Assembly (NCBI RefSeq): GCF_015710575.1
Contig: NZ_CP065373.1
Span: 2,170,001 to 2,234,000 of the forward strand
Direction of reading: 5' to 3'
DNA length: 64,000 nt
Source: Mycolicibacterium mengxianglii
GTDB lineage: Bacteria > Actinomycetota > Actinomycetes > Mycobacteriales > Mycobacteriaceae
Positions 30,370 through 38,794 of the stretch are shown in pieces (position 1 is the first letter of the stretch; each line of letters opens with the position of its first letter). The translations under genes were made by a program, and so were the position numbers. The notes under the pieces were generated by a model. The model was not told the DNA's origin, ran no database searches, and worked only from the letters and a program-made list of their open reading frames with translations.

Positions 30370-31608
30370 TCAGTCGCCGCGCAGCAAGCCCTTGGCGACG
30401 TGGGTGATCTGCACCTCGTTGCTACCGGCGTAGATCATCAGCGACTTGGCGTCACGCGCCAGCTGCTCGACCCGGTACTCCGTCATGTAGCCGTTGCCGC
30501 CGAAGAGTTGTACTGCCTCCATGGCCACATCGGTCGCCGCCTGCGAGCAGTAGTACTTGATGGCCGACGCCTCCGCCAACGAGATCGGTGCACCCGTCTG
30601 GGCGGCCTCGATGACGCGGAACAGCATGTTGCGCACGTTCATCCGCGCCACTTCCATGTTGGCCAGCTTCAACTGGATCAACTGGAACTGCCCGATCTCC
30701 TTGCCCCACAGGGTGCGGGTCCTGGCGTAGTCAACCGACAGCCGCAGGCACTCCTCGATGACCCCCAACGCCATCGCCGCCACGCCGATGCGTTCTGCGG
30801 AGAAGCTGGAACGGGCGCTGTCGCGGCCGTCGCCGGACTTGTTGTCCTCGGTCTCGCCCAGCAACCGGTCTCGTCCCAGCCGGACGTTGTTGAAGAACAG
30901 CTCGCCGGTGCGAGAAGAGTGGATGCCCATCTTGTGGAGCGGCTTTGACTGGACAAAACCGTCCATGCCGCGGTCCAGCACGAAGGTGAGTACCTTGCGA
31001 TCGCGCTTGTCTACCGACGAATCGCCCTCGTCCAGCTTGGCGTAGACGACCACCGCGTCGGCGTCGGGACCGTTGGTGATGAACGTCTTCTGCCCGTTCA
31101 GGATGTAGTCGTCACCGTCGCGGACCACATAAGATTTCATGCCACCGAAGGCGTCTGAGCCCGAATCCGGCTCGGTGATGGCCCATGCGCCGACCTTCTC
31201 ATAGGTGACCAACTCGGGCAGCCAGCGCTCCTGTTGAGCCAGGGTGCCCCGGCTCTGGATGGTCGGCACCGTCAGGCCCAGGCTGACACCCATGCCGGTC
31301 ACCACGCCCATGGACACCCGGCAGAGCTCGCTGATCACCACAAAGCCCATGCCGCCCTGGCCGCCACCGAACATGCCGCCCCCGCCACTGGACTTCGACT
31401 CGTCGCCGGTCCGTAGCTTGGCCAACCGCTTCTCCAGCGACTCGCGGGCCATTTCATCGATCCCGAACGTGGAGAACAACTTCCGGACGATCGGGTAGGG
31501 CTCCATCTCGCCGCTTTCGAGCGCGTCGACGTGGGGCCGGATTTCCTTGTCCACGAACTGGCGCACGGCGTCACGCACCGCGAGGTCAACTTCGGACCAC
31601 TCGATCAT
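30370..31608 (-). CDS. Acyl-CoA dehydrogenase
   Basis: A 412-residue FAD enzyme that introduces the alpha-beta double bond in acyl-CoA or a related CoA ester. It has EPDSGSDAFGG of the FAD/substrate loop, NGQKTFITNG, and near the end ELFGGNGYMTEYRVEQLARD and IYAGSNEVQ. The active-site base of standard short-chain enzymes (Glu in YEGTNE) aligns with Ala of IYAGSNEVQ, so the base may lie elsewhere, as in isovaleryl- or long-chain-type enzymes. Odd: a Gly-rich insert (about residues 74-88, SSGGGGMFGGGQGG) after a charged helix. The gene is followed by a terminator at 30311 and is probably monocistronic. Confidence 0.88.
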   Translation of the reverse strand: MIEWSEVDLAVRDAVRQFVDKEIRPHVDALESGEMEPYPIVRKLFSTFGIDEMARESLEKRLAKLRTGDESKSSGGGGMFGGGQGGMGFVVISELCRVSMGVVTGMGVSLGLTVPTIQSRGTLAQQERWLPELVTYEKVGAWAITEPDSGSDAFGGMKSYVVRDGDDYILNGQKTFITNGPDADAVVVYAKLDEGDSSVDKRDRKVLTFVLDRGMDGFVQSKPLHKMGIHSSRTGELFFNNVRLGRDRLLGETEDNKSGDGRDSARSSFSAERIGVAAMALGVIEECLRLSVDYARTRTLWGKEIGQFQLIQLKLANMEVARMNVRNMLFRVIEAAQTGAPISLAEASAIKYYCSQAATDVAMEAVQLFGGNGYMTEYRVEQLARDAKSLMIYAGSNEVQITHVAKGLLRGD

Positions 31609-31665
31609 CGGGTTCTCTCGATTCGGTTGTGCAAATCTGGACAGGTGTCAATTTAGTATGCACGC

Positions 31666-32712
31666 CTATGCGGCGTGACGACGTCCACGGGCGGGTCGCC
31701 GGCCGGCAAGCGAGAACGTGGTATGGACCAGCGAACCGGCCCGCTCGGCGAGGGCTCGCGGCACCGTGGGCATCTTGGGCAACGGTGATTTGCGGTGGGG
31801 CGCATAGTGCATCGGCATGCCCTTACGGTCGCGCGGCGGGTGCAGGAAGAACGGCGCTTCGACCAGCGGTGCGTCTGCGGGATCCCGACCCGAGGCGCGC
31901 CGATAGGCGGCCAGTGCCCGGGGGTGCAGCCGGATTTCGTCGGGCACCGCCAGGAACGCGATCTCGATGGCCTTACCGAACAGCCGCAGCAACACCTCGT
32001 CGCCGGGGGTCCACCGCATACCGGCCTTCTCGCGCAGCACCGGGTTGAAGACCCCGGCCGCGATCCACCGCTGCCCGGCGACCATCGGTCGGAACAGCTG
32101 ATCCCACATCAGCGTCGGCATCAGCACGAACTTCGGTTTTGGGATGCGCATGGAGAAGATGTCCACGGTGGCCTGGTTGACTTCCAGCTCGTCGCGGCAG
32201 GTCCGTTCCCAGTACTCGCAGAACTCTTCCCAGGTGTCCGGGACGGGCTGCATGCTCATGCCGTATTGGCGGTACCACTGCACATGCTCGCTGAACAGCT
32301 GGCGCTTTTCGCCTTCGGTGAGGCCACCACAGAAGTACTCGGCCACATTGATGATCAACATGAAGAACGTGGCGTGCGCCCAGTAGAACGTCTCCGGGTT
32401 CAGCGCGTGATACCGGCGGCCCGCGTTGTCGACGCCCTTGATCGTGGTGTGGAAGTTCTTGACCTGCTCCCCGGTCCGGGCCGCCCGATCACCGTCGTAC
32501 ACCACGCCCATGATGGGGTAGACGGAGCGCGCGACCCGCTGCAACGGTTCGCGCTTGAGGATCGAATGGTCCTGCACACCCGCACCGAGCGGGGGATACA
32601 TGTTCTGCATCGCGCCGATCCAGACGCCGAGCATGCCCGTGCGCAGATCTCCGAAATACTTCCAAGTCAAAGAATCCGGGCCGAGAGGATCTACCGGAAC
32701 GTGCTCAGTCAT
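31666..32712 (-). CDS. Oxygenase MpaB family protein (DUF2236)
   Basis: A 348-residue protein matching the DUF2236/MpaB-like group, heme or oxygen-dependent enzymes related to latex-clearing protein Lcp. The recognisable parts are the N-terminal WKYFGDLRTGMLGVWIGAMQ, GERV-type helix with RSVYPIMGVVYDG, GVDNAGRRYHALNPETFYWAHATF with its conserved His, and the tail helix. The substrate in mycobacteria is unknown; lipids or isoprenoids are plausible. ATG 32712 starts MTEHVPVDP; the Met 11 codons upstream lacks a clear ribosome site. The C-terminus is Arg-rich. It lies 57 bases upstream of the acyl-CoA dehydrogenase and in the same direction. Confidence 0.85.
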   Translation of the reverse strand: MTEHVPVDPLGPDSLTWKYFGDLRTGMLGVWIGAMQNMYPPLGAGVQDHSILKREPLQRVARSVYPIMGVVYDGDRAARTGEQVKNFHTTIKGVDNAGRRYHALNPETFYWAHATFFMLIINVAEYFCGGLTEGEKRQLFSEHVQWYRQYGMSMQPVPDTWEEFCEYWERTCRDELEVNQATVDIFSMRIPKPKFVLMPTLMWDQLFRPMVAGQRWIAAGVFNPVLREKAGMRWTPGDEVLLRLFGKAIEIAFLAVPDEIRLHPRALAAYRRASGRDPADAPLVEAPFFLHPPRDRKGMPMHYAPHRKSPLPKMPTVPRALAERAGSLVHTTFSLAGRRPARGRRHAA

Positions 32713-32809
32713 GGCGCCTCCCGATCCGTGCTCGGTCCAGCCCACGATAGTTCTGACAACTGAGGTTGTCCATGAGGGGGCGCTGACTACCGGCGCCGCT
32801 GCTCTCTAG

Positions 32810-33060
32810 CTTTGCTTGAGAAGAAGATAAGCATGATGATGTGTTGATTTGTGATAGTTAGCTATAGGTAACTAATCAGACTGAAACACTGTAGAACCAA
32901 CTAGCACCACATGTTATTGACGACTAGAAGATACTACCGATGACGATGAACCGATGATGGATGATGAAGACGACTGATGATGTATAAATTCTCGAACTTC
33001 TCAAATTCAATCCGTCATGACCAATTGGACATCTCGGTGAGAATTGAGGTGCAGTAAAAG
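32810..33060. other. AT-rich, low-complexity intergenic stretch
   Basis: About 250 bases with unusual composition for the window, rich in GATGA and AGAAGATA-type words and stop codons in every frame. I find no protein or RNA gene in it. It separates the conserved region from the catabolic cluster and may be a relic of an insertion or a spacer protected by DNA-binding proteins. Confidence 0.55.
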
Positions 33061-33153
33061 GTCCGCCGCTAGCGCTCGACCTCGACCAGCGCGATATTTG
33101 TTATAGGGACCGCTTACATCTCAACGGCCGCGCGAGTTGATGATGAGTAGGGA

Positions 33154-33170
33154 CGCCGCCAACGGCGGCG
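33154..33170. terminator. GC hairpin after gentisate gene cluster
   Basis: CGCCGCC-AAC-GGCGGCG forms a perfect 7-bp stem about 80 bases after the last gene of the leftward gentisate unit. There is no U tract on either side. Confidence 0.45.
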
Positions 33171-33250
33171 GGGCCCGAATATGCTGAACAGTAGCATGAT
33201 TCGAGGTTCGATCACCCGTGTAGTGCGTCGCCTACAGACGCATCGTCAAT

Positions 33251-34003
33251 TCATAACCATCGCGGGGGCTCGTCGGACGGGCCTTCGATCTCGATGTGAG
33301 AAGCGCCGCGGCCGCTGGCCCATCGCACCACCGCCGCCGCGGCCCCGGTCACTGTGGTTTGTGTGGGCGAGTCGGGGTCGACCGCGATTGGTGCACAGCC
33401 ACTGACTTCGAGGACCAGCCCACGACCAACGGCCTTCTTCCTCCAGAGTGACACGATGTCGGAGAGAAGGCTGTCGAGAACTATTCCAGGGAAGTCGGTG
33501 TATCGGCGGTTGCCGTCGAGATCAACTGTGTGAATCCATATCTCGCGAGTGCGTATCCACAGAGTCTCCGACGCCGGCACGGTGCGACCCTGCGCGGTTC
33601 GTACCTCGGAGAACCATGCTTCGGGCGGGAAGTTACACCACTTGCGGTCCAGTCGGGCTGCGGTGTGGTCGTACAGGTTGCGTAGTGCGCCGCCGTTGAG
33701 GGTGGCGCCCTCGTCGATCTCTTGGTTCCGGTGCTCTGGTGAGGCGTACATCGGAGTCTCGGTGCCGGTGAGGGCCCAGTCCATCAGCCGGCAAAGCGCG
33801 GCGGCGTTGTAACTCACATGCGCGATGAGGTGGCGCCGGGTCCAACCGGGCAGCAAAGTTTCATCGTCGAGGTCGGCGTCGGATAGTTCAGCGAGTTGTT
33901 GTGCGAAATACGAAGTTCCGTGACGGACGATCTGCAGACGCTCGGTGATGTCGAGGTTGTGGAACCCGGAGACGGTGGGAGAGTCGATGGCAGGTCGGCT
34001 CAT
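33251..34003 (-). CDS. Mycothiol-dependent maleylpyruvate isomerase
   Basis: A 250-residue member of the DinB-like MDMPI family: an N-terminal four-helix metal-binding bundle with LLPGWTRRHLIAHVSYNAAAL and a C-terminal SCP2-like domain. Conserved His residues of the bundle (RRHLIAHV; WIHTVDL) would bind the divalent metal. It isomerises maleylpyruvate to fumarylpyruvate with mycothiol, the second step after gentisate ring cleavage, in the cytosol. Its start overlaps the end of the fumarylpyruvate hydrolase gene by four bases, so the three gentisate genes are one coupled unit. Confidence 0.9.
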   Translation of the reverse strand: MSRPAIDSPTVSGFHNLDITERLQIVRHGTSYFAQQLAELSDADLDDETLLPGWTRRHLIAHVSYNAAALCRLMDWALTGTETPMYASPEHRNQEIDEGATLNGGALRNLYDHTAARLDRKWCNFPPEAWFSEVRTAQGRTVPASETLWIRTREIWIHTVDLDGNRRYTDFPGIVLDSLLSDIVSLWRKKAVGRGLVLEVSGCAPIAVDPDSPTQTTVTGAAAAVVRWASGRGASHIEIEGPSDEPPRWL

Positions 34004-34821
34004 TTGACCACCGTCTTGTTCCTGACGGTACCGAGACCTTCGATGGTGACTTCCACGGTCTGGCCGTCGGTGATGTAGCGAGGTGGTTTACGGGCATGTC
34101 CGACGCCGCCGGTGGTGCCGGTGATGACGACGTCGCCAGGCTGGAGGGTCACGATGTGTGAGATGTACTCAACCAGTAGGTCCGGTGTGAATACGAGGTC
34201 GTCGGTGGTCGCTGATTGCATGACTTCGCCGTCCAACTTCGCTTCGATTCTTGTTCCCAGGGTGTAGTCGGTGTCCAGGAATGGGCCGAAGCCGCTGGTC
34301 TTCTCGAATGTCTTGCCCTGATCCCATTGCAGGGTGCGGTACTGGTAATCGCGCATCGTGTAGTCATTGATGACGGAGTACCCGGCGATGTGGTTGGCGG
34401 CCTCGGCTGCGCCGACCTGATAGGCGGCGCGGCCCATCACGAATGCCAGTTCAGCTTCCCAGTCGAGGGCCTCGGCCGCGTACCGCGGTACCACCACATC
34501 GTCGTACGGTCCGGTCAAGGCCTCGGCGAATTTCGCGAAAAGTGTTGGGTAAGCCGGTAGTTCGCGTCCCATTTCTGTGATGTGGGTGCCGTAGTTGAGT
34601 CCGACGCAGATGATCTTTCCCGGGCGGGGAACCACCGGGGCGAAGTCGGCGGTGGACAGCTCGATGCGCTGGCCGGCGGCGGCGGTCGCCAACTCGGCCC
34701 AGTCAGCGCGCTGCAGCAGGTATCCCAGGTCTGGGAATCCCTCGATGGTGGTGGCGCTGTCGTCGTCGACCCGGACGCTGAAGGTCGTTCCGTCTGGTTG
34801 CCGTAAGGTGGCGAGCTTCAT
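34000..34821 (-). CDS. Fumarylpyruvate hydrolase (FAH family)
   Basis: A 273-residue fumarylacetoacetate-hydrolase-fold enzyme. It shows IICVGLNYGTHITEMG, the metal-site acidic motif in ALDWEAELAFVMG (Glu-x-Glu), NDYTMRDYQYR and TGTTGGVG near the end. The expected reaction is fumarylpyruvate to fumarate plus pyruvate, the last step of the gentisate route. ATG 34821 gives MKLATLRQPDG with GGAG-like bases upstream; the longer open frame runs through the dioxygenase gene and is not used. It lies three bases after gentisate dioxygenase. Confidence 0.9.
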   Translation of the reverse strand: MKLATLRQPDGTTFSVRVDDDSATTIEGFPDLGYLLQRADWAELATAAAGQRIELSTADFAPVVPRPGKIICVGLNYGTHITEMGRELPAYPTLFAKFAEALTGPYDDVVVPRYAAEALDWEAELAFVMGRAAYQVGAAEAANHIAGYSVINDYTMRDYQYRTLQWDQGKTFEKTSGFGPFLDTDYTLGTRIEAKLDGEVMQSATTDDLVFTPDLLVEYISHIVTLQPGDVVITGTTGGVGHARKPPRYITDGQTVEVTIEGLGTVRNKTVVK

Positions 34822-34823
34822 TG

Positions 34824-35900
34824 TCAGGCTCCATCCGTGATGAGGGTGCGGTTGAGGTGGAGTTTCTCCATGATCGGGGCATCGGAGAAGGCGAAGAGGT
34901 CGAGCTCGGTGTCGGCGTGGATGGACCATGGGGTCCATGAAGGCACGACGATCAGATCGCCCGTCGAGATGTGGTGCGTCCGTTCGCCGAGTTCGATACG
35001 TCCGGCACCGGTGAAAACCTGGTACACCGTCGAACCGACGTCTCGTCGGCGGCGGGTACGTGCGCCGGCGCGGAGGCGGTGGAACTCGGCGCGGATTGTC
35101 GGCATGACATCTCCACCCGTGGTCGGGTTGGTGTACCGCACGCCTGCGTGACCCGGTTCGATCGTGGCGGCGTGGCCCTCGTCTTCGAGGGAGAGCTGTT
35201 CTCGCAGAGCTGCATCGGTGTGCACCCAACGATAGGCTGCGATGGGCGAGGAAGCTCGTTCACCCAAACCCGCTAAGGGGCGTAGGCCGGGATGAGCCCA
35301 GAGCCGTTCGGAACGAGAGCGTTCGGGCAACGAATCGTCGGTCATCTCTTCGGATCCGAACTCGAAGAAGCCGGTATCGGTGTAGTGCGCGAACGGAATG
35401 TCGAGGCCGTCGATCCATGCCATGGGATGGTCGGTTTCGTTGTGGTGGCCATGAAAGGCCCACCCGGGGGTCAGCAGAAAGTCGCCCCGGTTCATCGCAA
35501 CGGGGTCGCCGTTGACGACGGTCCAAACACCTTCGCCCTCGACGACGAAGCGAAAGGCGTTCTGGGAGTGACGGTGTTCTGGAGCGGTCTCTTTCGGCCC
35601 GAGGTACTGGATGGCGGCCCACAGGGTGGGCGTCACGTACGGGGCGCCGCCGAGCCCAGGATTGGCCAGCGCAATGGCGCGCCGCTCCCCGCCCCGGCCC
35701 ACTGGGACCAGATCACCGGCCCTCTGTGCTAGTGGAAGCAGCGTCGACCATCGCCACACGAAAGGAATGGCTTGTGGGCTCGGAGTCTTCGGCATCAGGC
35801 TGCCGACTTGAGTCCACAGGGGATTGAGATTCTCGCTCGTAAAGTCTTCGTACAACTCCTGTAACTCGTCGTCGGCGTCGTTATCTTCGACCATTGACAT
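34824..35900 (-). CDS. Gentisate 1,2-dioxygenase
   Basis: A 358-residue bicupin. The first cupin has EHRHSQNAFRFVVEGEG, with the His pair that binds Fe(II), and FHGHHNETD; the second cupin has STVYQVFTGAGRIELGERTH. It opens the ring of gentisate (2,5-dihydroxybenzoate) to maleylpyruvate. Length fits the family. ATG 35900 sits seven bases after a TAACGT -10 box, so translation is probably leaderless; a GTG at 35921 would lie inside the promoter and is less likely. It is first of the three gentisate genes and is preceded by a palindrome that could bind the adjacent IclR protein. Confidence 0.93.
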   Translation of the reverse strand: MSMVEDNDADDELQELYEDFTSENLNPLWTQVGSLMPKTPSPQAIPFVWRWSTLLPLAQRAGDLVPVGRGGERRAIALANPGLGGAPYVTPTLWAAIQYLGPKETAPEHRHSQNAFRFVVEGEGVWTVVNGDPVAMNRGDFLLTPGWAFHGHHNETDHPMAWIDGLDIPFAHYTDTGFFEFGSEEMTDDSLPERSRSERLWAHPGLRPLAGLGERASSPIAAYRWVHTDAALREQLSLEDEGHAATIEPGHAGVRYTNPTTGGDVMPTIRAEFHRLRAGARTRRRRDVGSTVYQVFTGAGRIELGERTHHISTGDLIVVPSWTPWSIHADTELDLFAFSDAPIMEKLHLNRTLITDGA

Positions 35901-35907
35901 GCGAATA

Positions 35908-35958
35908 ACGTTACGCGGCACAGTAATCCAGGGTAAAGCGGATTCTGCGCTACAGAAT
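35908..35958 (-). promoter_or_regulatory. Gentisate promoter with ATTCTG-N5-CAGAAT operator
   Basis: On the minus strand: the perfect palindrome ATTCTG-N5-CAGAAT (35958-35942), then TTTACC (35937-35932), an 18-base spacer, TAACGT (35913-35908) and the ATG at 35900. The operator is just upstream of the -35, which is the usual place for an IclR activator. Confidence 0.65.
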
Positions 35959-35963
35959 GCGGT

Positions 35964-36773
35964 TCAGGTCACCAGGTCACCGATGTCGGCGGTGATCAGG
36001 TGGGCGGCGCGTCGCACACAGGAGACGAGTTTGCCCTCGACATGACGTTGAAAACGCGTGACGGGGACGGCGACCGCTAGGGCTGCGACGGCCCTGCCGG
36101 CAGGGTTACGGATAGCGGTGCCGAAAACCGCGACACCTTCTTCGGTTCGGCCCACATTGACGGCGAATCCCGCGGTGCGAACCGCCGCGAGGTCGGCGCG
36201 GAGCCGTGCGAATTCGTCGTCCGGCATGCGCCGGTCACGCCACCGGGGTTCAGGTCCCGACGGTTCGTCGTGTTTCAGGTAGAGATGCTCCAAAGCGTCA
36301 GGTGGCAGTTCTGCCAACAGAATTCGTCCGGCAGCGGTCAACTCGGCATCGAAGACCTGACCGCGCCGGTCACCGACCCGCAGGAGTTCTGTGGACAACT
36401 CAGACCACAGGAATCTGACCTGGTCGCCCACGCGAATGACGAGGTTGGCTGTCTCGTTGCACTCGGCGACCAGCGCCTGCATGTGGGGGCGGCAGCGGGC
36501 CGTGAGCTGCAGGGTCCAGTCGTTGGGGGCGGGTCCGGCCTCCAGAGCCGGCCCGGGGTGGTAGACCCGCCGTGAATCCTGGACGGCGAAGCCGCGAAAG
36601 ACGAGCATCGACAGCAGGCGATGGGCGGTCGACGGTGCGATCTGGAGTTCTACGGCGGCATCTTTGATTCTGAGGGCGCCGACATCACGCAGAATCTGCA
36701 GCAATCGCAACGCATTGTCGACGGACTCCACCATGTAGGCGGGTCGTTCGGTGACCTTCTTCGGGTGCGTCAC
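35964..36773 (-). CDS. IclR-family regulator, gentisate-proximal
   Basis: A 269-residue IclR protein: an N-terminal winged helix (SVDNALRLLQILRDVGALRI, IAPSTAHRLLSMLVFRGF) and a C-terminal effector domain (QVFDAELTAAGRILLAELPP, TEEGVAVFGTAIRNP). Such regulators bind aromatic acids or their catabolites. It is encoded between the alcohol dehydrogenase (19-base gap) and gentisate dioxygenase, all leftward. The palindrome before the dioxygenase lies right after its stop codon, so it is the first candidate for control of the gentisate genes. Confidence 0.9.
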   Translation of the reverse strand: MTHPKKVTERPAYMVESVDNALRLLQILRDVGALRIKDAAVELQIAPSTAHRLLSMLVFRGFAVQDSRRVYHPGPALEAGPAPNDWTLQLTARCRPHMQALVAECNETANLVIRVGDQVRFLWSELSTELLRVGDRRGQVFDAELTAAGRILLAELPPDALEHLYLKHDEPSGPEPRWRDRRMPDDEFARLRADLAAVRTAGFAVNVGRTEEGVAVFGTAIRNPAGRAVAALAVAVPVTRFQRHVEGKLVSCVRRAAHLITADIGDLVT

Positions 36774-36792
36774 GCCGCGGTCGGCCTGCGTG

Positions 36793-37908
36793 TCAATCCT
36801 GCGGCATGAGCAGAACCGGCTTCACCGTCTTGCCGCTGATCGCGTCGGCGACTGCGGTGTTGATCTCTGCGAACGGATATGTCCGGATCAGTCGATCGAA
36901 CGGCAGCCGGCCCTCCCGGTGTAACGCGATCAACTGCGGGAGGAAGCGAGCGGGGTTGCTGTTGCCCTGATTCGAACCGAGTAGGCGTATGCCGCGGCCC
37001 AGCAAATTCGTGACGTCGAGGGGCAGCGTCGAACCGAGCGCGGGGGCGCCGATGACCACGCAGGTTCCGGCGGACGAGAGGACTGAGACAGCGGTTCCGA
37101 GCACGTCGAGCCGGCCGCTGGTTTCGAGTGCGTAATCCGCTCCGGCACCACCGGTGACTTCGGCGATGGCCTCTGCCGGATCGGTGGAACTGGAATCGAT
37201 GGTGTGCGTGGCCCCTAGTTCCGCAGCGAGTGCGAGCCTGGACGCCTTCACATCGACGGCGACTATCTGTGCGGCTGGGGTCAGAACGGCTCCCATGATC
37301 GCGGCCAATCCGACTCCGCCAACGCCGAAGACGACAAGGGTGCTGCCGGGTTCCGGGCGTGCCACATTCAGCACGGCGCCAACACCGGTTTGCACGCTGC
37401 ATCCCAGCGGGGCCAGGGTGGACAGGTCGAGATCGTGTGGGACCTTCACTGCAGCGAATTCGGTGACCAGCGCACGGGTGGCGAACGAGGACTGTCCGAA
37501 GAAGTGTCCGTGAAGTGCGGGGCCTTCTTTACGGGTGACGGTGGCCGAGCCGTCGAGTCGTGAACCGCCGAGGAGATTGAGGGGCACCCAGTCCTGGCAG
37601 TAGACGGGGTTTCCCTCCTGGCATGCTCGGCAGTGACCGCAGGAGGTGAAGCTGATCAGCACGTGGTCGCCGACGGCGACCGTGCTGACCTTGGGGCCGA
37701 CTCGCTCGACCACGCCCGCGCCTTCGTGTCCCAGCACGGCGGGCAGCGGAAAGGGAGTTACCCCGCCACGAGCACTGAGATCGGTGTGGCACAGCCCGGT
37801 CGCGACGATACGAACCACGATCTCATGATCGCGGGGGTCATCGAGATCGACGTCGGCGAAAGTGAAAGGTGCGTCAACTTCTTCGATGACGGCTGCGCTC
37901 ACGCGCAT
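36793..37908 (-). CDS. Zinc-dependent alcohol dehydrogenase (aryl-alcohol type)
   Basis: A 371-residue class III-like medium-chain dehydrogenase. Catalytic zinc ligands are C40 (GLCHTD) and H61-E62 (GHEGAG); structural zinc ligands are C90, C93, C96 and C104 (SCGHCRACQEGNPVYC); the Rossmann motif is VFGVGGVGLAA. The protein resembles benzyl-alcohol dehydrogenases, which oxidise aromatic alcohols to aldehydes with NAD. It would feed the aldehyde dehydrogenase at 38795. It lies between the two IclR genes in one leftward gene run. Confidence 0.88.
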   Translation of the reverse strand: MRVSAAVIEEVDAPFTFADVDLDDPRDHEIVVRIVATGLCHTDLSARGGVTPFPLPAVLGHEGAGVVERVGPKVSTVAVGDHVLISFTSCGHCRACQEGNPVYCQDWVPLNLLGGSRLDGSATVTRKEGPALHGHFFGQSSFATRALVTEFAAVKVPHDLDLSTLAPLGCSVQTGVGAVLNVARPEPGSTLVVFGVGGVGLAAIMGAVLTPAAQIVAVDVKASRLALAAELGATHTIDSSSTDPAEAIAEVTGGAGADYALETSGRLDVLGTAVSVLSSAGTCVVIGAPALGSTLPLDVTNLLGRGIRLLGSNQGNSNPARFLPQLIALHREGRLPFDRLIRTYPFAEINTAVADAISGKTVKPVLLMPQD

Positions 37909-37949
37909 GGATGTTCTCCAATCATGTTGTGTCAGAGCGAACTGGTGAA

Positions 37950-38741
37950 TCAGCGCCCCTCGGGATCGCTCTCGCTCAGGAGGGCAGCGGTTTTTATCAA
38001 CTCGGAGACCAGCGTGGGAATACGTGATCGCGAGAGCCGCGAGGTGGGAACGGACACCGCCAGTGCGTAGCGCGCTGGCCGGCCGTCGGTAGGGACGGCC
38101 ACCGCTACGCCGCCGATGCCCGGCTCGCTCTCTCCAAGATTGGTTGCGTAGCCACGCTTGCGGACACGTTTGAGCTCATTGAGCAACGCGGTGGTGTCAC
38201 TGATGGTGTCATCAGTGAGGCGTGTCAGTTCATTCTCAGCCAATAGCGCCTCGAGCTGCCCGCTATCGAGCTGAGCGAGCAGAATCTTGCCGCCCGACGT
38301 CGCGTGAGCGGGCATGATTGCTCCGCGCCGGGAACCGACGCGCAGCGCTGCGGTGGACTCTGCCGACTCCACGAAGGCGATGTCGCTGCCGCGAAGCACT
38401 TGCAGATTGACCGTTTCGTCTACTCGTTCGCTGAGTTCTTGCAGGTACGGCAACGCAAAGTCCCACCGCGACCGTTCCGGGGCGATGGCCGCCGCCAGCG
38501 TCCGCAGCGCGGTGCCGGGCTCGTAACACCGGGTTGTTTCATTCTGGTGCAGGAAGCCCGACGCCTCGAGTGTCGTCAGCAGACGATGCGCCGTCGAGGG
38601 CGAGGTGCCGAGATGCTCGGCGACATCAGAGAGCTTCAACTGAGTGTCGGAGGACAGCATCGACAGGATCCGGGCGGCATTCGCCACGGATTCGACCGGA
38701 TACTTGACCGGTTTGCCCGGCCCGTCTGCCGTTTTGGCCAT
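37950..38741 (-). CDS. IclR-family regulator, second copy
   Basis: A 263-residue IclR protein with winged helix (PVESVANAARILSMLSSD, GTSPSTAHRLLTTLEASGF) and effector domain (IMPAHATSGGKILLAQLD, GESEPGIGGVAVAVPTDG). It is similar in plan to, but distinct from, the regulator at 35964. It lies between the aldehyde dehydrogenase and the alcohol dehydrogenase. The shared GGAAAA-N3-TTCT operators at 41246, 41276 and 50245 are of IclR size and this protein is the other candidate for their ligand-responsive regulator. Confidence 0.9.
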   Translation of the reverse strand: MAKTADGPGKPVKYPVESVANAARILSMLSSDTQLKLSDVAEHLGTSPSTAHRLLTTLEASGFLHQNETTRCYEPGTALRTLAAAIAPERSRWDFALPYLQELSERVDETVNLQVLRGSDIAFVESAESTAALRVGSRRGAIMPAHATSGGKILLAQLDSGQLEALLAENELTRLTDDTISDTTALLNELKRVRKRGYATNLGESEPGIGGVAVAVPTDGRPARYALAVSVPTSRLSRSRIPTLVSELIKTAALLSESDPEGR

Positions 38742-38794
38742 GTTGCCATTCCCCGTGTTAGGTGTTCGCAGTTAGCATTCCCGATGTCGGAGCG

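Noticed and set aside
32746-33250. Small RNA or peptide gene in the AT-rich block
   Set aside because: No promoter-terminator pair or conserved peptide could be supported from the sequence alone.
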